64,000 nucleotides of DNA from Myceligenerans crystallogenes. GTDB taxonomy: Bacteria; Actinomycetota; Actinomycetes; Actinomycetales; Cellulomonadaceae. Location: NCBI RefSeq assembly GCF_039529775.1, contig NZ_BAAANL010000002.1:558001-622000 (forward strand), given 5' to 3'. Positions within the stretch are counted from its first letter, which is position 1; each line of letters opens with the position of its first letter. The position numbers and the translations under genes were made by a program. This document shows, one piece after another, positions 8,424 through 16,957 of this stretch. The notes under the pieces were generated by a model that worked only from the letters and a program-made list of their open reading frames with translations, was not told the origin of the DNA and did no database searches.

Positions 8424-9223
8424 GTCAGCGCCCTCCTCTGCAGCAGGCGGACGAGCGCGTCCGCACCCCAGCCCAGGGCGCCGTACACGACGAGGCCCAG
8501 GATGATGACCTCCGTCTGTCCGTAGGCGCGCGCGAGCTCCATCATGTAGCCGATCCCGGCGGTGCCGTTGACCTGCTCGACGACGACGAGCGCGAGCAGC
8601 GACCCGGTGACGGCGAAGCGCAGGCCGAGCAGGAACCCGGGCAGCGCGCCGGGCAGCACCACGCGCGCGACGAACTGGCCGCGGGTCAGCCGGAGCGTCT
8701 CGGCGAGCTCCACGTAGCGGCTGTCGATCGAGCGCAGCCCGTTGTGCGTGTGCAGGTAGATCGGCACGAACACGCCGAGCGCGATCGTGACGACCTTCAT
8801 CTCCTCGCCGATGCCGAACCACAGGATGAGCAGCGGGATGAGGGCGAGGTTCGGAATGGCGCGCTTGACCTGGATCGGGCCGTCGAGGAGGGCGTCCCCG
8901 ACGCGGCTCAGGCCCGAGATCAGGGCCAGGACCAGCCCGGCGGCGACGCCCGTCACGAGCCCGAGGGCCGCCCGGGTGAGGGAGACCCCGAGATGCTCCG
9001 GGAGGCTGCCGTTCGCGATCAGGTCCGCGCCGGTGGTCACCACGGTCCACGGGGCGGTGAGGACCCGCGGGTCGATCCAGCCGGCGGCGGAGCCGGCGGA
9101 CCAGACGGCCAGCAGGACCAGGACGCCGAGCCCGCCGGCCAGGGGCAAGGGTTTGCCGAGCCCGAGCCGCCGGACCCCGGGGCGCAGGTCGGCGGGCCGG
9201 GGGTCGGCGAGGACGGCGGTCAC
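8399..9223 (-). CDS. ABC transporter permease (SsuC/TauC type)
   Basis: A 274-residue integral membrane subunit of the NitT/TauT family. It has about six hydrophobic segments, an EAA-like loop (YVELAETLRLTRGQFVARVV, then LPGALPGFLLGLRF) and a C-terminal segment TEVIILGLVVYGALGWGADALVR. The GTG at 9223 overlaps the stop of the binding-protein gene (GTGA) and is preferred over longer readings. It would carry an aliphatic sulfonate or a similar anion, judging by the binding protein and the monooxygenases in the same operon. Confidence 0.92.
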   Translation of the reverse strand: MTAVLADPRPADLRPGVRRLGLGKPLPLAGGLGVLVLLAVWSAGSAAGWIDPRVLTAPWTVVTTGADLIANGSLPEHLGVSLTRAALGLVTGVAAGLVLALISGLSRVGDALLDGPIQVKRAIPNLALIPLLILWFGIGEEMKVVTIALGVFVPIYLHTHNGLRSIDSRYVELAETLRLTRGQFVARVVLPGALPGFLLGLRFAVTGSLLALVVVEQVNGTAGIGYMMELARAYGQTEVIILGLVVYGALGWGADALVRLLQRRALTWRRTLEG

Positions 9224-10353
9224 GACTCCTCCCGGGCGGCCTCGGCGGCCTCGCTCGCGATCGGCACGAAGCGCTCGTCGAACAGCCCGGCGACGTCGAT
9301 CTCCTGGCGGGAGAGCGTGTCGTGCAGCTCGGCGCGCAGCAGGTCCGCGGTCTCCTGGTGCCGTCCGACGACGCCGGGCAGGTCGTCCTCGGCGGGGATC
9401 TCGGTGACGGGCCAGGTGTCGATCGCGTACTGCGCGTCCTGCTCGCTCAGGCCCTGGTCCTCGATGTAGTAGCCCTGCTTCCACTCCTGCGGGTGCTCGT
9501 CGATCCAGACGCGGGCCTGCGCCCAGGCCCGGACGAACTGGCGCAGCGCCGCGGCCTTGGCCGGGTCCCGGACCACCGCGGCGGGGCCGTACAGGTGCCC
9601 GGCGTCGTCGCGGATCCCCGTCCTGATCGACGTGGCGCCGTCCTTGCCGTACTGCGCGAGGTACCGGTACAGCGGGGTCGAGCCGAGCGGCGCGACGTCG
9701 AGCTCACCAGCCGCGAGCGCGGTCGGGTACACGTCCCCGGTCGACGGCAGCTCGACCAGCTCGACGTCGTCCTGGGTCAGGCCCGCCTCCCGCAGCGACT
9801 TCAGGACGAGGGCGCCCTGCGCCTGCCCGGGGCTGAACGCGATCTTCTTGCCGCGCAGGTCCGCCAGGGAGTCCAGCGCGACGCCGGGCGCCGAGGCCAG
9901 CTCGTAGATCGGGTTCTCGTCCCAGTCCTCGCGGTAGTGGGTGGCGTAGATCCGCACGTCCAGGCCCGTCCAGGTGGCGTGCAGGGCCGGGATCTCCGCG
10001 ACGGAGCCGAGGTCGAGGGCGTTCGCGTTGAACGCCTCCAGGGTCTGCGGGCCGCCGGAGATGTTGGCCCACTCCAGCTCGAAGTCGAAGTCCTGGTCGA
10101 TGTCGTCCCCGGCCAGCTCGAACGCCTTCTGGATCAGCTGGTCGCCGACGACGAGCCGGGTCCCCGCCGGGACCTCGGTGGGCAGCGGCGCGTCCTCGGC
10201 GAGACCACCGGTGACCTCGGCGCCGCCGGCGCTCGCGGCGCAGCCGGACGCGAGCAGGGCCAGGGCGGCCGCCGCCGCGGCAAGGAGGGCGCGCGGTCGC
10301 GGCGGCCGGGCGGTTCGCCGGCCGGCCACCGGCCGGATGATGTGGTCAGGCAT
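9220..10353 (-). CDS. Aliphatic sulfonate-type ABC substrate-binding lipoprotein (SsuA-like)
   Basis: A 377-residue extracytoplasmic binding protein. An arginine-rich start is followed by a hydrophobic stretch and a lipobox (LALLASGC, Cys near residue 38), so it should be a lipoprotein. The mature part resembles SsuA/NrtA/TauA proteins: ISGGPQTLEAFNANALDLGS, LADLRGKKIAFSPGQAQG, LVELPSTGDVYPTALAAGELD and VRDPAKAAALRQFVRAWAQA. ATG 10353 follows a GAGGAC site and lies about 40 bases from the shared operator at 10390. It is the first gene of operon II, followed by permease, ATPase and two monooxygenases. Confidence 0.9.
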   Translation of the reverse strand: MPDHIIRPVAGRRTARPPRPRALLAAAAAALALLASGCAASAGGAEVTGGLAEDAPLPTEVPAGTRLVVGDQLIQKAFELAGDDIDQDFDFELEWANISGGPQTLEAFNANALDLGSVAEIPALHATWTGLDVRIYATHYREDWDENPIYELASAPGVALDSLADLRGKKIAFSPGQAQGALVLKSLREAGLTQDDVELVELPSTGDVYPTALAAGELDVAPLGSTPLYRYLAQYGKDGATSIRTGIRDDAGHLYGPAAVVRDPAKAAALRQFVRAWAQARVWIDEHPQEWKQGYYIEDQGLSEQDAQYAIDTWPVTEIPAEDDLPGVVGRHQETADLLRAELHDTLSRQEIDVAGLFDERFVPIASEAAEAAREES

Positions 10354-10389
10354 GGGGTGTCCTCACATAGGTTGACTCAGCCATCGACA

Positions 10390-10434
10390 ATTCCTATCAG
10401 TTCGATCGGAATTTCTGATGTGAGTGAGAACCTA
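10390..10434 (-). promoter_or_regulatory. Sulfur operon II promoter/operator (site 2)
   Basis: The plus-strand palindrome is ATTCCTATC (10390-10398), five bases, GATCGGAAT (10404-10412). In minus orientation a TAGGTT -10-like hexamer lies at 10429-10434, as at sites 1 and 3. TTGACG at 10442-10447 is too close to pair with it, so the -35 is unclear. The 10-base core of the upstream box (GATGCGAGAC) is present at 10479-10488 but inverted relative to sites 1 and 3. Confidence 0.6.
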
Positions 10435-10679
10435 GGCGGCCCGTCAAGCCCGAGCGAGGCTTTCCCGGAAATTCTTACGATGCGAGACACCAGAGTCTCA
10501 CCCCCGGCGCCACCCCGTGCCGCGCCGATCGAACGCGAGCCGCCCCGCCGGCGACCATGTCATCCCGGACGATGGCAGCGTTTCCATCGTTCGACATGAC
10601 ATGGTCACCAGCAGGGCGGCAGCCGCGGCAGGATCGGCGGCGAGGTCAGGGGGCTGGCGAGGTCAGGGGGCCGCGGCCG

Positions 10680-11888
10680 TCACGGCTCCGAGACTCGGCG
10701 TGCGGCCGTCAGCACGGAACGGGTGTCGCCGAGGGCCGCGACCGCGGTGCGGGCGCGGGCGGCGCGGCCGTCCGAGTCCGCGCCGTCCGGGGTCGCCTCC
10801 CGGTCCCGCTTGGCCACCTCCTCGCGCACGATCGGGATGACGTAGCGACCGAAGTCGATCGCGTCGTCGAGCAGGTCGTAGCCGCGCGCGGAGATGATTC
10901 GGACGCCGAGGTCGTAGTAGGCGAGCAGCGCCTCGGCGACCTCCTCCGGCGTGCCGACCAGCGCGTTGGAGTTGCCCGCGCCGCCCGTCGCCTTGGCCGT
11001 CGCGGTCCACAGCGCCGTGTCGTACCGCTCCCCCGCGTCCGCGATCTCCAGGAGCCGCTGGGAACCGGCGTTCTCGGGCGCGTCGATCGGGTGCCGGCGG
11101 CTCAGGCTCCCGCCGAGGGCACCCTTGCGCGCCTCGATCCGGTCCAGGATCCCGTGCGCCTTCTCCCAGGCGAGCTCCGTCGTCGGCGCGATGATCGGCC
11201 GGAACGCCGCGTGGATCCGCGGCGGCTCCGCGCGGCCCGCGGCCTCGGCCTCGGCGTGCACGCGCTCGATCTGCTCCCGGGTGCGGTCCAGCGGCTCGCC
11301 CCAGACCGCGTAGATGTCGGCCTCGGCGGCCCCGACCCGGTAGGCGGCGTCGGACGACCCCCCGAACGAGATCGTCGGCGTGCGCCCGCCGAACGGCTTC
11401 GCGTCGAGCACGAAGTCCTTGAACTGGTAGAAGTCACCGTCGTGGTCAAAGGGCTCGGTCCCGGCCCAGGCCCGCTTGACGATCTGGATGTACTCCCGCG
11501 TGCGGGCGTACCGCACGTCCTTGGGCAGCGTGTCACCCTCGCGGCCCTGCTCGTGGTCGTTGCCGCCGGTGATGAAGTGCACCGACAACCGGCCCCCGGA
11601 GAGCTGGTCGAGCGTCGCGAACGTCTTGGCCGCGTACGTCGGGTAGGACACGTTGGGGCGGTGCGCGAGCAGCAGCTCGATGCCGGGCAGGCGCGCCGCG
11701 ACGTACGCGGCGAGCGACGCCGGTTCCGCCCCGCCGGACCCGTAGGCGAACAGCACGCGGGTCCAGCCGTTGTCCTCGTGCGCGCGGGCGAGCCGCACCA
11801 GGTAGTCGGTGTCGAACGGCGCGGTGGTGCGCTCGCTCGTCTCGGACGCGTCGCTGACGGCGGTCATTCCCAGGAATTCGACGGGCAC
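10680..11888 (-). CDS. SsuD-type LLM class flavin-dependent oxidoreductase (sulfur operon III)
   Basis: A 402-residue FMNH2-dependent monooxygenase of the alkanesulfonate type. Visible hallmarks are VEFLGM at the N-terminus, LLLAHRPNVSYPTYAAKTF, LDQLSGGRLSVHFITGGND, RYARTREYIQIVKRAWAG, PTISFGGSSDAAYRVGAAEA and VWGEPLDRTREQIERV. A GTG at 11888 directly behind an AAGGAG site gives the usual family start and is chosen over the internal ATG at 11867. It is the terminal gene of operon III, 74 bases after the MsnO8-type gene. About 30 extra hydrophilic residues extend the C-terminus. Confidence 0.88.
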   Translation of the reverse strand: MPVEFLGMTAVSDASETSERTTAPFDTDYLVRLARAHEDNGWTRVLFAYGSGGAEPASLAAYVAARLPGIELLLAHRPNVSYPTYAAKTFATLDQLSGGRLSVHFITGGNDHEQGREGDTLPKDVRYARTREYIQIVKRAWAGTEPFDHDGDFYQFKDFVLDAKPFGGRTPTISFGGSSDAAYRVGAAEADIYAVWGEPLDRTREQIERVHAEAEAAGRAEPPRIHAAFRPIIAPTTELAWEKAHGILDRIEARKGALGGSLSRRHPIDAPENAGSQRLLEIADAGERYDTALWTATAKATGGAGNSNALVGTPEEVAEALLAYYDLGVRIISARGYDLLDDAIDFGRYVIPIVREEVAKRDREATPDGADSDGRAARARTAVAALGDTRSVLTAARRVSEP

Positions 11889-11962
11889 GGTGGGACTCCT
11901 TGTCGGTAGGGCTGTCGGTAGGTCGATGGGGGTGTCAGTGCGGCTGCCGGTGCGGCCGCCGG

Positions 11963-13168
11963 TCAGGCGGCAGCCGTCCTGCGTCCGGGGGCCGGGTTCG
12001 CCCCGGCGAGGCCCCAGGCCCCGGCGAGGAGCTCGAACGAGGCGCGCGCCGCGGCCGGGTCGTGGGCCTCGGTGGTGACAAGCAGTTCGTCGGCGCCGGT
12101 GACGCGGGCCAGGGTCGCGAGGCGTTCGACGACGGTCGCCGGGTCCCCGACGATCCGGGTGTCGACCCGGTCGGCGACCAGGGCGCGCTCCGACCCGGTC
12201 CGGTCGCTCCACGGGCGCCCGCGGCCGGGCGCCGGGAAGGGGATCGCCCCGCGCGCGCCCGACCGGATCGACGCCACCCAGTCGGCGAACGCCCCGGACG
12301 GCTCGTGCGCCTGCCCGGGCTCCGCCACGGCGAGCACGTCGGCCGAGACGATCACGTACGGCTCGGCGAGCACCCCGGGCCGGAACGCCTCGCGGTAGGC
12401 GGCGATCGTGTCGAGGGTGGTCGCCGGGCTGACGTGGTAGTTCGCGGCGAGCGGCAGCCCAAGCGCACCGGCCGTGCGCGCGCTCTCGCCGGGGCTGGAG
12501 GCCAGCACCCAGAGGTCGAACGCGGCGCCGTCGGCCGGCGGGCTGACCCAGTCCCCGCCGTCCGTGAGGTGGCCGCCGTCCCGCAGGTTCAGCACGATCT
12601 CCAGGTCCGCGGCGAGCGCCGACGGCGTGCGGCCCGCGCCGATGAGGCGCTGCTGTGCGTCGATGCGGTCGCGCAGCGCGGGGTCGTCGAAGTCGACCGG
12701 TGGCGGGGGCGGCACGTAGAGCCCGTCCACGACGCGGCCGGCGGCCGGTGGGGCCGGCACGGACGGGGCCGACGACGACGCTGCCGCCTCGCCGTCGGCG
12801 GCGTCGACCCGCCGGGGCGGCACGCTCGCCCGCCCCAGCCCGAGGTCGACGCGCCCCGGGTGCAGGGCCGCGATGGTGCCGAACTGCTCGGCGGCCACCA
12901 CGGGCGACGTCGTGCCGAGCAGCACGGCGCCGGACCCGACCCGGATCCGTTCCGTGCGCGCGGCGACGGCGGCCGCCAGGACCGCCGGCGACGCCGACGC
13001 GACGCCGGGCGACAGGTGGTGCTCGGCGTACCAGACGCGCCGGTACCCCCAGCGGTCGAGGTCGGCGGCGAGGTCGACGGCGCGGCGGATCGCGGCGGCG
13101 CCGCTGCCGCCCTCGGGGACGATCGCCAGGTCCAGGACGGACAGCGGGATCCGCGGGGCCTCGGTCAT
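11963..13168 (-). CDS. MsnO8 family LLM class oxidoreductase
   Basis: A 401-residue luciferase-like monooxygenase. The opening IPLSVLDLAIVPEGG, the block RVWYAEHHLSPGVASASP, RIRVGSGAVLLGTTSP, and FGTIAALHPGRVDLGLGR identify the MsnO8-like subgroup. A stretch near residues 120-150 is unusually rich in Ala, Ser and Pro, probably a loop expansion. The ATG at 13168 overlaps the stop of the double ATPase gene (ATGA). As part of operon III it probably processes the substrate carried in by the Dpp-type importer. Reaction and substrate are not known from sequence. Confidence 0.87.
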   Translation of the reverse strand: MTEAPRIPLSVLDLAIVPEGGSGAAAIRRAVDLAADLDRWGYRRVWYAEHHLSPGVASASPAVLAAAVAARTERIRVGSGAVLLGTTSPVVAAEQFGTIAALHPGRVDLGLGRASVPPRRVDAADGEAAASSSAPSVPAPPAAGRVVDGLYVPPPPPVDFDDPALRDRIDAQQRLIGAGRTPSALAADLEIVLNLRDGGHLTDGGDWVSPPADGAAFDLWVLASSPGESARTAGALGLPLAANYHVSPATTLDTIAAYREAFRPGVLAEPYVIVSADVLAVAEPGQAHEPSGAFADWVASIRSGARGAIPFPAPGRGRPWSDRTGSERALVADRVDTRIVGDPATVVERLATLARVTGADELLVTTEAHDPAAARASFELLAGAWGLAGANPAPGRRTAAA

Positions 13169-15159
13169 GAGTGCTCTCCTTCGTCGGTCGGGGCGCCCGC
13201 GAGGGCCGCCGGGTCGTGGCCGAGGGCGGCCCGGGGCACGGCCGCCACGAGCTCCCGCGTGTACTGCTCGCGGGGGTGGTCGAGGATGTCCGTCACGGCG
13301 CCCTGCTCGACGACCCGGCCGCGGCGCAGCACGGCCACCCGGTGCGCGACGCGCCGCACCACGGCCAGGTCGTGCGTGACGAGCAGGAACGCCGTCCCGC
13401 ACGACTCCTGCAGCTCGACGAGCAGGTCCAGGACGCGGGCCTGGACCGACGCGTCCAGCGCGCTGGTCGGCTCGTCGAGGACCAGCAGCTCCGGGTCCAG
13501 GGCGAGCGCCCGCGCGACGGCGACCCGCTGCCGCTGCCCGCCGGACAGCTCGGCGGGGCGGCATCCGGCGAGGTCCGGCGACAGGTGCACCGCCTCCAGC
13601 AGCGCGGCAACGCGGTCGCGGCGCTCGGCGCGCGTCCCGGTGCGGTGCGCCACGAGCGGCTCGGCCACGGCGGCCGCCACCGTGAACCGCGGGTCGAGGG
13701 ACGACGACGGGTCCTGGTGCACGAGCTGGCTGCGGCGGCGCAGCTCGCGGGTGTCGCGGCCGAGCGGCCGCCCGCCGAGGACGACCGTCCCGGCGTCGGC
13801 CCGCTCCAGCCCGAGGACGAGCCGCGCGATCGTCGTCTTGCCCGAGCCGGACTCCCCGACCAGCGCGAACGTCTCCCCGGGCGCCACGGCGAAGGAGACC
13901 CCGTCGACCGCCCGGAGACCGGCGGTGCCCGATGCGCGGCCGCCGGGCCGGGACGGATCGGGCCCGTGCGTGCCGGGCAGTGCCACGCCGGTGCCCGACG
14001 CGCGGCCGCCGGGCTCCGTCGCGCCGGTGCCCCGCTCGCGCCACCCGGGGAACGCGAGGCCCGCGCCCGGGCGGCCCCTTCCCGGCAGCGGGAGGCCGCC
14101 GCCGGGGAGGCGGAACGCCTTGGCGAGGTCCCGGACCTCGAGCACGGGGGCAGCCGCCGGCGGGCCCGCGACCGCCGTGCGGCCCGCGCCCGGCGCGGCG
14201 GCCTCGACCAGCTCGCGGCTGTAGGCGTGCCGCGGGGCGCCGAGCACCCGGCCCGGCCGCCCCTCGTCCACGATGCGGCCGTGCCGCATCACCAGGACCC
14301 GGTCGGCGCGTTCGGCCGCGAGCGCCAGGTCGTGCGTGACGAGCAGGAGGGCGGGCCGTTCCCCGCGGGTCCCGGCAGGGTCGGTGAGCAGGTCGAGGAT
14401 GTGGCGCTGCAGGGTGACGTCGAGGGCGGAGGTGGGTTCGTCGGCGACGACGAGGCCGGGCCGGTTCGCGAGCGCGAGGCCGATCAGCACCCGCTGCCGC
14501 ATGCCGCCGGAGAGCTGGTGGGGGTACTGGCGCGCGCGGGCGGCGGGCGCGTCGAGGCCGACGTCGTGCAGGATCCGCACGGCGCGCTCCCGTGCGGCGG
14601 CGCGCGGCGTGCCGTGCACGACGAGCGCCTCGGCGACCTGGTCGCCGATCCGGGCGACGGGGTCGAGCGCGGATCCGGTGTCCTGCGGGACGAAGCCGAG
14701 GCGGGCGCCGCGCAGGTCCTGCCAGGCCCGGGGTGTCAGCCCGGTGAGCGGCTGCCCGCCGAGGGCGGCGCGCCCGCCGGTCACGACCCCGCCGTCGGGC
14801 AGCAGCCCCGTGAGCGCGCGGGCGATCGTGGACTTGCCGGAGCCGGACTCGCCGACGAGCGCGACCACCTCGCCGGGCGCGACGCGCAGGCTCACGCCGT
14901 GCACCACCTCGGTGCCGCGGTAGGCGACGGTCAGCCCGTCGGCCTCGAGGAGCGCCGGGGCGGATCCGAAGGCGTCGGAGGTGACCGGCGGGACGGCGAC
15001 GTCGGACCTCGGCGCGACGTCGTCGGACGTCGTGGCGTCGCCGGACGTCGTAGCGGCGTCGGGCCCGACCGGCGCGACCGCGCCGCCTTCGACGGCGCTG
15101 CCCCTGATGGCACGGCCGGCGGCCGTGGCGCGGGGCGATCGTTCGCTGGTGACGCTCAT
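13165..15159 (-). CDS. Dipeptide-type ABC transporter, fused double ATP-binding protein (DppD-DppF)
   Basis: A 664-residue fusion of two ATPase domains driving the adjacent DppBC-like permease. NBD1 has Walker A VALVGESGSGKSTIARALTG, signature LSGGMRQR and Walker B LVVADEPTSALD; NBD2 has ALVGESGSGKTTIARLVLG, LSGGQRQR and LLVLDEPTSALD. The first 65 residues are Ala/Asp/Thr-rich. NBD2 is interrupted before its Walker A by a Gly/Pro-rich expansion of about 55 residues that contains the repeat PGGRASGT twice, from a DNA direct repeat near 13926 and 13990. ATG 15159 overlaps the permease stop (ATGA). Confidence 0.9.
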   Translation of the reverse strand: MSVTSERSPRATAAGRAIRGSAVEGGAVAPVGPDAATTSGDATTSDDVAPRSDVAVPPVTSDAFGSAPALLEADGLTVAYRGTEVVHGVSLRVAPGEVVALVGESGSGKSTIARALTGLLPDGGVVTGGRAALGGQPLTGLTPRAWQDLRGARLGFVPQDTGSALDPVARIGDQVAEALVVHGTPRAAARERAVRILHDVGLDAPAARARQYPHQLSGGMRQRVLIGLALANRPGLVVADEPTSALDVTLQRHILDLLTDPAGTRGERPALLLVTHDLALAAERADRVLVMRHGRIVDEGRPGRVLGAPRHAYSRELVEAAAPGAGRTAVAGPPAAAPVLEVRDLAKAFRLPGGGLPLPGRGRPGAGLAFPGWRERGTGATEPGGRASGTGVALPGTHGPDPSRPGGRASGTAGLRAVDGVSFAVAPGETFALVGESGSGKTTIARLVLGLERADAGTVVLGGRPLGRDTRELRRRSQLVHQDPSSSLDPRFTVAAAVAEPLVAHRTGTRAERRDRVAALLEAVHLSPDLAGCRPAELSGGQRQRVAVARALALDPELLVLDEPTSALDASVQARVLDLLVELQESCGTAFLLVTHDLAVVRRVAHRVAVLRRGRVVEQGAVTDILDHPREQYTRELVAAVPRAALGHDPAALAGAPTDEGEHS

Positions 15160-15995
15160 CGTGCGTGCCTCCCTTCGGCTTCGAACGTGCGGCCGAGGCG
15201 GCCGGCGGCGAGCACGCCGGCCGCGAGGACCAGGCCGGGCAGCGCGGTGTACCACCAGGCCACCGCGAGGTAGTCGCGGCCCTCGGCGATCAGGGCGCCC
15301 CACTCGGGCGTGGGTGGCGTGGCGCCGAAGCCCAGGAAGCTGAGCGAGGACACGGCCAGCGCGACCGCCCCGAGCTCGACGGCCGCGAGCACCAGCACGG
15401 GACCGGCGGCGTTCGGCAGCACGTGCCGCAGCACGATCGCGACCGGCCCCGACCCCGCCAGGCGGGCCGCCTCGACGTAGCCGGCGTGCCGCACGTGCAG
15501 GGCGCGGCTGCGCATCACCCGGGCGAACACCGGTGCGGACGCGACGCCGACGGCCAGCGCGACGTTCACCGTGCCGAACCCGAGCGCCGTGACGACCGCG
15601 AGCGACAGCAGCAGGCCGGGGATCGCGAGGACGACGTCGATGCCGCGCATGAGCACGTCGTCGAGCACCCCGCCGGAGAACCCGGCGATCAGGCCGATCG
15701 CCGCGCCGCCGCCGAGCGCGACGGCGATCGCGAGCAGGGCCGCGCGGACCGTGAGCCCGGTGCCGTGGACGGTGCGCGCGAACAGGTCGCGGCCCAGGTG
15801 ATCGGTGCCGAACCAATGACCCGGCCCGGGCGGGAGCAGGCGTTCGGCGGGTATGCCGGTGACGGGGTCGTGGGCCGTGAACGCGCCGGGCGCGACGGCC
15901 CAGGCGGTCAGGACCAGCAGGATCAGGACGGCGACGACGGCGCCCGGCCGGCGCAGTCCCCGGGTCATGTCCCGGCCGGTCCGCGCGGCGCTCAT
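15156..15995 (-). CDS. ABC transporter permease, DppC type (sulfur operon III)
   Basis: A 279-residue permease of the peptide/nickel class. It shows the DppC-type N-terminal transmembrane segment, HWFGTDHLGRDLFARTVHGT, the cytoplasmic EAA-like loop GYVEAARLAGSGPVAIVLRH followed by VLPNAAGPVLV, and the C-terminal FLGFGATPPTPEWGALIAEG motif. ATG 15995 overlaps the stop of the DppB-like gene (ATGA). The short N-terminus and compact C-terminal TM are normal. It pairs with the preceding DppB-like permease to import an unknown, probably sulfur-bearing, compound. Confidence 0.9.
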   Translation of the reverse strand: MSAARTGRDMTRGLRRPGAVVAVLILLVLTAWAVAPGAFTAHDPVTGIPAERLLPPGPGHWFGTDHLGRDLFARTVHGTGLTVRAALLAIAVALGGGAAIGLIAGFSGGVLDDVLMRGIDVVLAIPGLLLSLAVVTALGFGTVNVALAVGVASAPVFARVMRSRALHVRHAGYVEAARLAGSGPVAIVLRHVLPNAAGPVLVLAAVELGAVALAVSSLSFLGFGATPPTPEWGALIAEGRDYLAVAWWYTALPGLVLAAGVLAAGRLGRTFEAEGRHAR

Positions 15996-16957
15996 GCCGG
16001 CACCGCCCGGGGCGCGGGCGCGGCGCGGCGGCCGCGCAGGCGCGGGTCCAGGAGCGGGTGCGCGAGGTCGGCCAGCAGGCCGGCGACGACGAACACCAGC
16101 GCGCCGGTCAGCACCAGCCCTTGCACCACGGGGATGTCCTGCGTGGTGACCGCCTGCTCGGCGAGCCTGCCGAGACCCTGCCGGGAGAACACGGTCTCCA
16201 CCACGACAGTGCCGCCCAGCAGGTTGCCGGTGAGCACGCCGATCAGGGTCACGGTCGGGAGCGAGCCGTTGCGCAGCACGTGCGCGCCGAGCACCCGGTT
16301 CCGCGAGGCGCCCGCGCCGAACGCGGTGTCGGCGTAGGGCGCGCGCCACGCCTCGTCCAGGCCGCGGGCGAGCACCTGGGCGATCGTCGCGGACAGCGGC
16401 ACCGCGAGCGTGACCGCGGGCAGCACGAGCGACGCGAACCCGTCCTGCCCGACGGCCGGGAACACGTACCAGGTGAAGGAGAACAGCTGCAGCAGCACGA
16501 GCCCCACCCAGAACCCGGGGACGGCGACGCCCACGGGCGGCAGCGCGAGCAGCGCGGCACGCAGCCACCGGGCGCGCGTCCAGGACGCGAGCACCGCGAT
16601 CCCGGTGCCCGCGAGCACCGCGAGCAGCAGCGCGAGCCCGGCCAGGGCGGCGGTGTGCGGCAGCGCCTCGGCGAGCAGGTCCGTGACCGGGGCGCCGGTG
16701 GTCACCGAGGTACCGAGGTCGCCGGTCAGGGCGTTGCCGAGCTGGGTGAGGTACTGCTCCGGCAGGGGCCGGTCGAGGCCGTGCCGCTCGCGCAGGGCCT
16801 GCACCTGCGCGGGGTCGAGCGACTCGGCCGACTGGCTGAGCATGATGCTCACCGGATCGCTGGGCAGCAGGTAGAGGATCGCGAACGAGACCGTGAACGC
16901 GCCCCACAGGACGACGGCGGCGCCGCCGAGCAGGCGCAGGGCACCGCGGGCGGTCAC
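15992..16957 (-). CDS. ABC transporter permease, DppB type (sulfur operon III)
   Basis: A 321-residue inner-membrane permease. DppB features are the first TM followed by LLPSDPVSIMLSQSAE, YLTQLGNALTGDLGTSVTTG, the loop FGAGASRNRVLGAHVLRNGS and the C-terminal FVVAGLLADLAHPLLDPRLRG, the usual end of this family. The GTG at 16957 overlaps the stop of the binding-protein gene (GTGA). It sits second in operon III between the lipoprotein and DppC-like genes. Substrate is inferred from neighbouring monooxygenases only. Confidence 0.9.
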   Translation of the reverse strand: MTARGALRLLGGAAVVLWGAFTVSFAILYLLPSDPVSIMLSQSAESLDPAQVQALRERHGLDRPLPEQYLTQLGNALTGDLGTSVTTGAPVTDLLAEALPHTAALAGLALLLAVLAGTGIAVLASWTRARWLRAALLALPPVGVAVPGFWVGLVLLQLFSFTWYVFPAVGQDGFASLVLPAVTLAVPLSATIAQVLARGLDEAWRAPYADTAFGAGASRNRVLGAHVLRNGSLPTVTLIGVLTGNLLGGTVVVETVFSRQGLGRLAEQAVTTQDIPVVQGLVLTGALVFVVAGLLADLAHPLLDPRLRGRRAAPAPRAVPA

